Shown here: piece after piece, positions 1 to 6,311 of the stretch
How positions within the stretch are numbered: position 1 is the first letter of the stretch
Layout: each line of letters opens with the position of its first letter
Origin: an uncultured Selenomonadaceae bacterium
Lineage (GTDB): Bacteria > Bacillota > Negativicutes > Selenomonadales > Selenomonadaceae
DNA: 10,164 bases
Assembly: GCA_905236325.1 (NCBI GenBank)
Contig: CAJOPJ010000055.1
Location: 1 to 10,164, forward strand
Direction: 5' to 3'
The notes under the pieces: model-generated
The model's input: only the letters and a program-made list of their open reading frames with translations
Database searches by the model: none
Told to the model about the DNA's origin: nothing
Translations under genes and position numbers: made by a program

Positions 1-87
1 AAAAATCATTTCGTCGATAATGTGTACTGCGCCGCTTGAAACATCAAGCAAAATATAATCTTCGCCTTGTTTAAATTTGTGTATCAA
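1..87 (-). CDS. scfB: Probable SCIFF-peptide radical SAM maturase, N-terminal fragment
   Basis: Only the first 29 codons are in the window; the gene runs off the left edge. The chosen start is TTG at 85-87, preceded on the minus strand by a GAGGG ribosome site (96-100) eight bases away. The visible peptide begins with an I-H-K-F-K stretch and then LDVSSGAVHIID. This closely resembles the N-terminus of the radical SAM enzymes that install thioether crosslinks in the Cys-rich SCIFF peptide of Clostridia and relatives; the 'LDVNSGAVHxVD' signature is typical. The catalytic CxxxCxxC cluster motif and SPASM domain would lie outside the window, so the call rests on a short N-terminal motif only. 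The ribosomal peptide precursor normally encoded just upstream is not found in the adjacent 130 bases. Another radical SAM/SPASM maturase is the main alternative. Confidence 0.6.
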   Translation of the reverse strand, partial: MIHKFKQGEDYILLDVSSGAVHIIDEMIF

Positions 88-124
88 TTTTTTTACCCTC
101 ACTTAGTTGAAATTAGGTTTAAAA

Positions 125-151
125 ATTATCACAAGCACAAAAATTTTTCAA
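125..151 (-). promoter_or_regulatory. Putative promoter of the radical SAM maturase gene
   Basis: On the minus strand, TTGAAA (146-151) is followed after 15 bases by GATAAT (125-130), preceded by TG one base upstream (extended -10). The short spacer is offset by the extended -10. It lies about 40 bases upstream of the TTG start and is back-to-back with the promoter of the divergent cyclase gene. Confidence 0.4.
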
Positions 152-152
152 C

Positions 153-181
153 TTTTCATTTGCCAAAAGTTTTTGTATAAT
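153..181 (+). promoter_or_regulatory. Putative sigma-70 promoter of the diguanylate cyclase gene
   Basis: TTTTCA (153-158) and a perfect TATAAT (176-181) are separated by 17 bases. The ribosome site GAGGA at 209-213 lies 7 bases before the ATG at 221. The -35 box abuts the -35 box of the opposite promoter, so a regulator or polymerase bound here could affect both genes. Confidence 0.5.
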
Positions 182-220
182 TCCGTCAAGTAAGATTTTC
201 TGTCGAATGAGGAATTAAAA

Positions 221-1807
221 ATGCATAAGAAATTATCCAACAGTTTCAAAACAAAATTACTGTTTTTGTTTTTGTTAATAAGCGCAGTACCGCTGATTTT
301 GGCAGTGTCGCTTAATGCAATGAATATGATTTCCGACGCACAACAAAATGTTGAAAATGAAGGCTTATTACGCAACAGATTGGCGCAAGAAAAAATTTCC
401 GAGCTGTATGAAAAAAATCTTGATGTTCTGCGCGTTTTAGCTGCGTCGCCGCTTATTAAAGATTACTTGCTGGCTGAATCTGACAAACGCGATAAGGCGG
501 CGGAAGAATTGATTTTTGAAGCAAATGATATTTTTCACGACGGCAACAATATCATCATAACCGATACGCAAGGACAACAACTTATCCGCACGGACGGCTT
601 GCCAAATGTAAATGTAACTCAACGCAGCTATTTTTGGGAGGCAATGAGCGGCAAAGAAGCAATTTCTGAAGTGCTTGTAAGTTTAGCTACAGGCAGATTT
701 ATTTCTGTTGTCGAAGTGCCTGTTTTAAGCGACGAAGGCAAACCTATTGGACTTGTTCAGCGCGATTATAATTTGCTTGGCTTGCAAATGTTTGTGCGTT
801 CGCTTTCAACCACTCACACGCGCGTTTTAATTTTAGACAAGGAAGGTAAACTTTTGGCACATTCTTCACACCTGATACAAACCGAAGCCGATAGAACCGA
901 TGTAAGTCAATATGATTTTGTAGGTCGTGCCCTTGCCGGCGAAAGCGGCTATGTCGTAACCGAAATTGAAGGCGAAGAATCTTTTGTCAGCTATTCAAAA
1001 AATAATCAAACAGGCTGGGCAATTATCACAATTCAACCCGGTGCCTACATTCAGGAAAAAGTTTACAGCGGCGCATTTATGGCTGGCGCGTGCGGCTTTG
1101 CTTTGTTGCTTTTAATAAGCGTTGCGGCTTACTTGTTGGCTGACAAAATTGCACAACCAATTATTGAACTCAGCAAGACAGTTTTAAATGTTGCCAAAAC
1201 TTCGCCGAAAAAAAATTTTGAAGCGTTGGCAGGTGACGAACTTAAACAAATGGCAACTGCATTCGACCATATCAGAGTTTCTGCAACTGCATTGCGTAAG
1301 GAAGCTGAACTTGATAAACTTACGCAAATTTATAACAAGGCAACTATGGAAAGATTTTGCCGCGAAAGTTTAAAAAATCTCAATCCCGAAATGCAAATGG
1401 CAATGTATATTATCGACCTCGATCACTTCAAACAAGCAAATGACACTAAAGGACATCAATTCGGCGATTTGATTTTGCAGGAATTTGCAAGACAACTTAA
1501 GGAAATTTTTGCTGAGGAAGATTTTTTAGGCAGATTCGGCGGCGATGAATTTGTTGCTTTTGTGCCTAATGCGCAAGGTGAAGGCGATATTTTAAAAACT
1601 GCAATTAAAATCATGTTCACTGCACGCCATTTAAAAATCAAAGGCAAAAATGCAGGAATCACTGCAAGTATCGGTATTTCTATTGCACCACAAGACGGCA
1701 GTAATTATGAAAGTTTATTTGCAATGGCTGATAAATCTTTGTACGAAGTTAAACGCAAAGGTCGCGACGGCTATTGTTTGGATAGAACTACTGTTTTGCA
1801 TGATTGA
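221..1807 (+). CDS. Membrane-bound diguanylate cyclase (Cache-HAMP-GGDEF)
   Basis: A 528-residue sensor enzyme predicted to make cyclic di-GMP from two GTP at the cytoplasmic membrane. A first membrane segment lies at about residues 12-33. An extracytoplasmic double-Cache-like sensor spans about 36-283, including an RSYFWEAMSG...ATGRF stretch typical of such domains. A second membrane segment is at about 284-307, followed by a HAMP-like linker to about 360 and a GGDEF domain at about 362-522. Catalytic features are intact: D399 in IIDLDHFK, the N-D-x-K-GH-x-x-GD run (407-416), and GGDEF at 440-444. The inhibitory I-site RxxD expected five residues before GGDEF reads AEED (431-434), so canonical product inhibition is probably absent. 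The ligand of the Cache domain cannot be told from sequence. ATG is chosen for its GAGGA site. The stop codon lies exactly where a mobile-element end begins, but the GGDEF domain is complete. Confidence 0.93.
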   Translation: MHKKLSNSFKTKLLFLFLLISAVPLILAVSLNAMNMISDAQQNVENEGLLRNRLAQEKISELYEKNLDVLRVLAASPLIKDYLLAESDKRDKAAEELIFEANDIFHDGNNIIITDTQGQQLIRTDGLPNVNVTQRSYFWEAMSGKEAISEVLVSLATGRFISVVEVPVLSDEGKPIGLVQRDYNLLGLQMFVRSLSTTHTRVLILDKEGKLLAHSSHLIQTEADRTDVSQYDFVGRALAGESGYVVTEIEGEESFVSYSKNNQTGWAIITIQPGAYIQEKVYSGAFMAGACGFALLLLISVAAYLLADKIAQPIIELSKTVLNVAKTSPKKNFEALAGDELKQMATAFDHIRVSATALRKEAELDKLTQIYNKATMERFCRESLKNLNPEMQMAMYIIDLDHFKQANDTKGHQFGDLILQEFARQLKEIFAEEDFLGRFGGDEFVAFVPNAQGEGDILKTAIKIMFTARHLKIKGKNAGITASIGISIAPQDGSNYESLFAMADKSLYEVKRKGRDGYCLDRTTVLHD

Positions 1808-2121
1808 ACCTCTCCCGGCTAAAGCCGGAAGATTCTTGAAAAGGTTGACGGTTAAGCCGCCCTTATTCTCAAAGGGCTGTCCAAAAGCCCCTTATACGGT
1901 CGCCTCCGAAGAGCCTTCCGCTTACTTTGATTTTTCAAAGCGTGAATTCCACGCATATACATTTTTTAGAGTGGTCGTCTTCCACAGATACGCCGTTTTT
2001 TACATCGGAACGATTTTACCGACAACCGCCGTCTGCCGTTTGACCGGATTTTAATCGTTGCCGGTACCAATGTCAATATTTGTGCCTTATATCCCCCGAT
2101 TAAAATCGGGAGTTTTAAGGC
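1804..2121 (-). mobile_element. IS200/IS605-family (TnpB-type) element remnant without transposase
   Basis: This covers most of the gene-free gap between the cyclase and argJ. Read on the minus strand it ends with a CCGGCT-AA-AGCCGG hairpin (1815-1828), then GAGAGG and TTCAA (1804-1808). That is the layout of the right ends of IS200/IS605 elements carrying tnpB, which close with a subterminal hairpin and a TTCAA/TCAA-like cleavage site. At the other side a compound palindrome (GCCTTA 2084-2089 with TAAGGC 2116-2121, enclosing CCCGATT 2095-2101 with AATCGGG 2104-2110) may be a left-end hairpin. All reading frames on the minus strand are interrupted, and no TnpA or TnpB domain remains. This fits an internally deleted, non-autonomous derivative. 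Assignment is by pattern and not by database match; the left boundary is uncertain. Confidence 0.5.
1809..1990 (-). ncRNA. Possible orphan omegaRNA-like structured RNA
   Basis: In TnpB elements the 3' part of tnpB and the right end encode the guide-carrying omegaRNA. Here a dense row of hairpins precedes the element end on the minus strand: 1950-1954/1940-1944 (GCGTG/CACGC), 1935-1940/1925-1930 (CTTTGA/TCAAAG), 1886-1890/1874-1878 (GGGCT/AGCCC), 1857-1861/1847-1851 and the terminal 1815-1828 hairpin. The 1847-1861 stem pairs fully only as minus-strand RNA, through a G-U wobble, which favours transcription in that direction. If transcribed, its guide would be the sequence just beyond the TTCAA end, that is, antisense to the 3' end of the cyclase gene. 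No promoter was identified; function is inference. Confidence 0.35.
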
Positions 2122-2143
2122 AATTTTTAAATAAAAATTTTTT

Positions 2144-2171
2144 ACCTGCGTCAATGCAGGTTATTTTTTTT
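2144..2171 (+). terminator. Rho-independent terminator upstream of argJ
   Basis: ACCTGC (2144-2149) pairs with GCAGGT (2156-2161) around a 6-base loop and is followed by a near-uninterrupted T tract. It would stop plus-strand transcripts coming from the cyclase through the element remnant and so isolate argJ. Confidence 0.75.
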
Positions 2172-2197
2172 ACTTGGCGAAAGTTTACAAGAAATTT

Positions 2198-2225
2198 ATT
2201 TTGATAATTGGATTTTGATAATTGG
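2198..2225 (+). repeat. Perfect 14-bp tandem duplication before the argJ ribosome site
   Basis: The 14-mer ATTTTGATAATTGG occurs twice without spacing (2198-2211 and 2212-2225), directly before the AAGGAG site at 2226-2231. Each copy contains GATAAT, a -10-like hexamer. No convincing -35 box at standard spacing was seen, so the true argJ promoter is unresolved. Confidence 0.85.
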
Positions 2226-2242
2226 AAGGAGAAAATTTTTTT

Positions 2243-3454
2243 ATGTTCAGTGAAAAACACAAAAATGCCGGCGTAACTTACGCAAAAGGCTTTAAGGCGG
2301 CAGGCGTTCGTGCCGGAATAAAAAAAAGCGGCAACCTTGACTTAGCAATGATTTACACAGAACGCGAAGCTACAGTTGCAGGTGTCTTTACGCAAAATTT
2401 GGTTGCGGCTGCGCCTGTTCAAGTCAGTAAAAATGTTGTCGCAACAGGCTCGGCTCACGCGATTGTTGCAAATGCAGGTTGCGCAAATGCTTGCACAGGC
2501 ACTCAAGGTCAACGCGACGCAGAAAAAATGGCAAGCCTTGCTGCGGCTGAATTAAACTGCAAATCGGACGATGTCATTGTTGCCTCAACAGGCGTTATCG
2601 GCGTAAATCTGCCAATGGACAAAGTCGAAAGTGGAATTAAAAATCTTGTTAAGGAACTTTCAACCGAAGGCAGCGTCAACGCCGGCAAAGCAATTATCAC
2701 AACCGACACTTACTCAAAAGCCTGTGCAACTGAAATTGAAATTGGCGGCAAGGAAGTTAGATTTGGGGCAATTGCTAAAGGCTCTGGAATGATTCATCCA
2801 AACATGGCAACTATGCTTTGCTTTATCACAACAGATTTAAATATTGACAAAAATTTATTGCAAGGCGCACTTTCCGAAATTGTGCAGGTCACTTTCAACA
2901 TGGTCACTGTTGACAATGACACAAGCACAAATGATATGGTAATTATTTTGGCAAACGGCGCGGCAGAAAATCCAAAAATCACTGAAAAAAATTCCGACTA
3001 CGACAAATTTTATTCCACGCTTAAAGAAATGTGCACTGAACTTGCTAAAAAAATTGCCTCCGACGGCGAAGGTGCCAGCAAATTTTTAACTATAAATGTT
3101 CACGGCGCAAAAACTTTCGCCGATGCTAAAACTGTCGGTATGGCTGTTGCAAATTCGCCGCTTGTCAAAACTGCATTTTTTGGTCAAGATCCAAACTGGG
3201 GAAGAACTATCTGCGCGGTTGGTTATTCCGGCGTAAAAATTGTGCCTGAAAAAACTGTCATAAAGTTCGGCGGAATTTCTGTTTTTGCAAATGGTGTTGG
3301 AGCAAATTTCGACAAGGACGCGCTTGATAAAGTTATGGCACAGCGCGACATTGTAATTGATATTGAACTTGGACTTGGCGAAGTTTCGGCGACAGTTTGG
3401 TCTTGCGATTTCAGTTATGAATATGTAAAAATCAATGGCGAATATCACACCTAA
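2243..3454 (+). CDS. argJ: Glutamate N-acetyltransferase / ornithine acetyltransferase ArgJ
   Basis: ArgJ transfers the acetyl group from N-acetylornithine to glutamate (cyclic arginine pathway); bifunctional forms also use acetyl-CoA. The 403-residue protein has the family's normal length and starts with the usual GVTYAKGFKAAGVRAGIKKSG region. The autoprocessing site is present: KGSGMIHPNMATMLCF, with predicted cleavage before T190, which becomes the N-terminal nucleophile of the beta chain. The C-terminal half contains QDPNWGRTICAVGYSG and ends in FSYEYVKINGEYHT, as expected. The ATG at 2243 is chosen because the in-frame TTG at 2222 lies upstream of and overlaps the AAGGAG ribosome site (2226-2231); spacing to ATG is 11 bases. 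Whether it is mono- or bifunctional cannot be read from sequence. The other arginine gene, argB, lies downstream beyond recT. Confidence 0.95.
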   Translation: MFSEKHKNAGVTYAKGFKAAGVRAGIKKSGNLDLAMIYTEREATVAGVFTQNLVAAAPVQVSKNVVATGSAHAIVANAGCANACTGTQGQRDAEKMASLAAAELNCKSDDVIVASTGVIGVNLPMDKVESGIKNLVKELSTEGSVNAGKAIITTDTYSKACATEIEIGGKEVRFGAIAKGSGMIHPNMATMLCFITTDLNIDKNLLQGALSEIVQVTFNMVTVDNDTSTNDMVIILANGAAENPKITEKNSDYDKFYSTLKEMCTELAKKIASDGEGASKFLTINVHGAKTFADAKTVGMAVANSPLVKTAFFGQDPNWGRTICAVGYSGVKIVPEKTVIKFGGISVFANGVGANFDKDALDKVMAQRDIVIDIELGLGEVSATVWSCDFSYEYVKINGEYHT

Positions 3455-3560
3455 TAAAAAATCTTGTCTTGCGAAAGCATTTAAAATTTATTGTAAATTC
3501 AACAAAAACCAGTCTAAATAGTTTTTTTGAGCTTTTCTGATAATCAAGGAGGCGTTGGCT

Positions 3561-4385
3561 ATGAAAGAAGATTTAAACCTTCAACAGCTTTTAAACTCGG
3601 CAGGGATAAAGCGTCGATTCAGCGAATTGCTCGACAATTCTTCCGCAAGTTTTATATCCTCAATCTTAACAATCGTGCGTAGCAATTCCAGGTTGCAGGA
3701 ATGTTCCCCAAATTCAATTTTGTCGGCGGCGGGAATTGCGGCAGCTTTGAAGTTGCCGATAAATCCTTCGCTAGGTTTTGCTTATATTGTGCCTTACAAA
3801 GGACAGGCTCAATTTCAACTTGGTTGGCGTGGTTATGTTCAACTTGCAATGCGCACAAATCAATACAAAACTTTACATTCCGGCGCAGTCTTTGAAGGAC
3901 AGATTAAGGAAATTGATTTCATAACCGGCGAAATTGTGCGCGGCGAAAAAATTTCAGACAAAATTGTCGGCTATGTCGCATATATGGAGTTTTTGAACGG
4001 CTTCAACAAAACTTTGTACATGACTGTTGAAGAACTTGAGGCGCACGCTGAAAAATATTCACAAAGTTACAGCTACGACTTAAATCGCGGCAAAAAATCT
4101 TCAGTCTGGTCAAGCAACTTCGACGCTATGGCTAAAAAAACAGTGCTGAAACTTTTGCTTAACAAGTTCGGTATAATTTCAATCGACCAACAAAGTTTGG
4201 ATTTGGTTAAGGCTTTGCAGGCTGATCAAGCTGTAATTACCGATGAAGGTTTGCGTTACATTGACAACGAACGCGGCGAAGAAAAAATTGTGCCGTTCGA
4301 CGACTTTATCAAGCCTTCGGATTTCGAAGCGGAAGATAATTTTGTTGAGGAGGAAAAAAATCAAGACAATGAAAACGCTCAATGA
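3561..4385 (+). CDS. recT: RecT-family single-strand annealing protein
   Basis: A 274-residue protein of the RecT/Red-beta type, which coats single-stranded DNA and anneals complementary strands in phage recombination. The core signature is clear: LKLPINPSLGFAYIVPYKG (63-81) followed by AQFQLGWRGYVQLAMRTNQYK (83-103), then a MTVEELEAHAEKYS region (154-167) and SVWSSNFDAMAKKTVLKLLL (181-200), all typical of the family. The tail from about 235 is acidic and probably disordered, as in many RecT proteins, where it can contact host SSB. ATG at 3561 has AAGGAGG (3546-3552) eight bases before it; TTG at 3555 is too close. The partner exonuclease RecE/YqaJ is not nearby. Location between argJ and argB is unusual for a phage-type gene. 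The 106-base gap from argJ shows no clear terminator or strong promoter, so co-transcription is possible. Confidence 0.9.
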   Translation: MKEDLNLQQLLNSAGIKRRFSELLDNSSASFISSILTIVRSNSRLQECSPNSILSAAGIAAALKLPINPSLGFAYIVPYKGQAQFQLGWRGYVQLAMRTNQYKTLHSGAVFEGQIKEIDFITGEIVRGEKISDKIVGYVAYMEFLNGFNKTLYMTVEELEAHAEKYSQSYSYDLNRGKKSSVWSSNFDAMAKKTVLKLLLNKFGIISIDQQSLDLVKALQADQAVITDEGLRYIDNERGEEKIVPFDDFIKPSDFEAEDNFVEEEKNQDNENAQ

Positions 4386-5499
4386 AGAAGAATTGAAAAA
4401 TGAATTGGCAGGGCGCGTCCTGAAAAAAATTTTGTCCGGCGCAAATTTGAATGACTTGGCTGAGGACGAAGAAATTAAATCTGCTACAGAAAATCAAAAA
4501 TTTCTGCGCGATATGTTGGAAACTTTGACTGCAAATATTTTCAGCGGCTTGCACCTTGACGACGAAGTTACTGAAAAAATTTTCTACAAGCCAGGAACTC
4601 CGCCAACTGAAAGTACAATTTTTAGCGCGTCCGACAAAGCTGAAGTTTTGATTGAGGCTCTGCCTTTTATTCAGAAATTTTATGGCAAAACTATTGTCAT
4701 TAAGTACGGCGGCAATGCAATGGTTAATGACGAACTGAAAGAAAAAGTTATGCAGGATATTGCGCTAATGAAGTTTGTCGGAATAAATGTTGCAATTGTT
4801 CACGGCGGCGGACCTGACATTACAGGTTTTTTAAAAAAAGTCGGCAAGCAAAGTGAATTTGTCAGCGGACTTCGCGTCACTGATGAAGAAACTGTCGAAA
4901 TTGCGGAAATGGTTTTGGACGGCAAGATAAATTCAGAAATTGTAACTTTGCTGAACAGACGCGGACTTCGCGCTGTTGGTTTAAGCGGCAAGGACGCTGA
5001 TTTAATTCAAGCAGAAAAAAAACTTGCTACTGTTTATGAGGACGGTCAAAAATCCAAAGTCGATATTGGTTATGTCGGTAAGGCAAAACAGATTAACATC
5101 AAGATTGTTGAAGATTTAATCAGTCAAAATTATGTGCCGGTAATTGCGCCAATCGGTGTCGGCGATGACGGCGAAAGTTACAACATCAATGCTGATTATG
5201 TTGCGGCTGATATTGCCGGCGCGTTGAAAGCTGAAAAACTTTTGCTACTGACTGACACTGAAGGCGTTTACAAAGATTTTGAGGACAAAGATAGTTTTAT
5301 TTCAACGCTGACTTCCGCGCAGGCAAAAGATTTTATCAAGTCAGGAATTATTTCCGGCGGAATGATTCCGAAAGTCGAGGCGTGCTTGCGAGCGATTGAA
5401 AGTGGCGCAGGTAAGGCGCATATTATCGACGGCAGACTTCCACATTCAATAATTTTGGAACTTTTCACCGCGCAAGGCATAGGAACTCAAGTTGAATAA
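4369..5499 (+). CDS. argB: Acetylglutamate kinase ArgB with an extra N-terminal domain
   Basis: ArgB phosphorylates N-acetylglutamate, the second step of arginine synthesis. The 376-residue protein has a normal kinase from about residue 87: KAEVLIEALPFIQKF, VIKYGGNAM, VHGGGPDI, FVSGLRVTD, NRRGLRAVGLSGKDADLI, NINADYVAADIAGALKAEKLLLLTD, SGGMIPKVEACL and HIIDGRLPHSI. Family members usually start where residue 87 is here and total about 290-300 residues. Residues 1-85 are an additional charged, mostly helical-looking segment (MKTLNEEELKNELAGRVLKK...) that I do not recognise. No ATG, GTG or TTG with a ribosome site lies near the kinase start. The ATG at 4369 overlaps the end of recT by 17 bases. 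GAGGAGG (4347-4353) is 15 bases upstream, rather distant, so translational coupling to recT is likely. The start is the least certain part. Confidence 0.9.
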   Translation: MKTLNEEELKNELAGRVLKKILSGANLNDLAEDEEIKSATENQKFLRDMLETLTANIFSGLHLDDEVTEKIFYKPGTPPTESTIFSASDKAEVLIEALPFIQKFYGKTIVIKYGGNAMVNDELKEKVMQDIALMKFVGINVAIVHGGGPDITGFLKKVGKQSEFVSGLRVTDEETVEIAEMVLDGKINSEIVTLLNRRGLRAVGLSGKDADLIQAEKKLATVYEDGQKSKVDIGYVGKAKQINIKIVEDLISQNYVPVIAPIGVGDDGESYNINADYVAADIAGALKAEKLLLLTDTEGVYKDFEDKDSFISTLTSAQAKDFIKSGIISGGMIPKVEACLRAIESGAGKAHIIDGRLPHSIILELFTAQGIGTQVE

Positions 5500-5538
5500 A
5501 AAAAATTCCCCGACTCAATCTGGTCGAGGATTTTTTTT
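5500..5538. terminator. Bidirectional terminator between argB and the NlpC/P60 gene
   Basis: A seven-base stem with one mismatch (CCCCGAC 5508-5514 with GTCGAGG 5523-5529) is flanked by an A tract on the left and a T tract on the right. It can therefore end transcripts from both the plus-strand arginine genes and the minus-strand peptidoglycan operon that converge here. Confidence 0.7.
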
Positions 5539-5549
5539 GTGAAAAATTT

Positions 5550-6296
5550 TTATGCAACAATTTTTCTTGCACCAACAAATCGCGGTGCCCAATAATCGCT
5601 GTCGAGTGAATCAACTCTCACGCCACGACTTGCCGAAACATGCAAAAATTTTCTGCCGCCAACATAAAAGCCACAATGCGACACGCCGTCAGTGTAAGTT
5701 TCAAAAAAAACCAAATCGCCGACTTCAAGTTGCGAAACACTGGCAGATTTACCAAGTAAATATTGTTCATCGGCAAGGCGTGGAATTATAAAACCAACTT
5801 CTTCAAAAACATACTGCAAAAATCCTGAACAATCAAAACCTGAAGGCGTAGTTCCACCAAAAACATAGGGCACGCCAATATATTTTTCAGCAGTATTGAT
5901 AAGTGCTTCACCGTCCGCTTGGCTGATAAAAAGTCTGCCATTCGGCGCGATAATATTTTCATGATTAACAGGCTCATTGCGCATTGTAATTTCAATGTCA
6001 TCAATGCTTCTGCCAGCGATAGGTTCAGCGTCGCGCAATGCACGCCAAGTCACATTTGCAACAATTCCTGTGTCGATAATTCCATTGTCACGTTGAAATT
6101 CCAAAACTGCGCGTTCGGTTTCTTCGCCAAAAACGCCATCAAATTCAGTAATTGTGTAACCAATTAAATATAATTTTTGCTGAAGTATCAAAACTTCTTC
6201 GCCTGTGTCATCTTTTGCCAAAGTTGGCGAGGCAATGGCTGTGGCACATACCGATAACGCCAGCAATGTCACAATAAAAAAAGTCTTTAACCTCAT
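5550..6296 (-). CDS. Secreted NlpC/P60 peptidoglycan endopeptidase with peptidoglycan-binding domain
   Basis: A 248-residue exported hydrolase predicted to cut stem peptides of peptidoglycan. It has a signal peptide at about 1-22 (ending near AIAS), a PG_binding_1 domain at about 30-88 (LQQKLYLIGY...FDGVFGEETERAVLEFQRDNG), a linker to about 130, and an NlpC/P60 domain at about 131-248. The catalytic triad is visible: C156 in FDCSGFLQYVF, H207 in GVSHCGFYVG and H219 in KFLHVSASRGV. ATG at 6294-6296 is chosen with the extended AGGAGGTG site (6306-6313); the in-frame GTG at 6308 lies inside that site. The stop of the preceding gene mupG overlaps the start of this ribosome site, so the two are translated in tandem. 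It is last in the deacetylase-like/murQ/mupG operon, which fits a role releasing muropeptides for turnover. The exact bond cut is not determined. Confidence 0.92.
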   Translation of the reverse strand: MRLKTFFIVTLLALSVCATAIASPTLAKDDTGEEVLILQQKLYLIGYTITEFDGVFGEETERAVLEFQRDNGIIDTGIVANVTWRALRDAEPIAGRSIDDIEITMRNEPVNHENIIAPNGRLFISQADGEALINTAEKYIGVPYVFGGTTPSGFDCSGFLQYVFEEVGFIIPRLADEQYLLGKSASVSQLEVGDLVFFETYTDGVSHCGFYVGGRKFLHVSASRGVRVDSLDSDYWAPRFVGARKIVA

Positions 6297-6311
6297 AACA
6301 AAAACCACCTC

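Noticed and set aside
1650..2054. A 134-codon plus-strand open frame spanning the cyclase 3' end and the element remnant
   Set aside because: It overlaps the cyclase in another frame, has no ribosome site, and its second half is a translation of the hairpin-rich element end.
1966..2154. A 62-codon minus-strand open frame in the gap before argJ
   Set aside because: It has no ribosome site or recognisable domain and begins inside the terminator hairpin; at best it passes through decayed tnpB sequence.
1808..2171. Plus-strand riboswitch or T-box leader for argJ
   Set aside because: No T-box motif or known riboswitch core was seen, the terminal hairpin fits a TnpB-element end better, and one stem pairs fully only on the minus strand. 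The terminator at 2144 could still be regulatory, but no antiterminator was found.
2222..2242. TTG at 2222 as the argJ start
   Set aside because: The ribosome site AAGGAG lies downstream of that TTG, and homologues align from the ATG at 2243.
2171..2243. ArgR operator (ARG box) before argJ
   Set aside because: No TGAAT...ATTCA-like palindrome is visible.
3455..3545. Terminator or independent promoter between argJ and recT
   Set aside because: Only weak, poorly spaced hexamers and no stable stem followed by a T tract were found.
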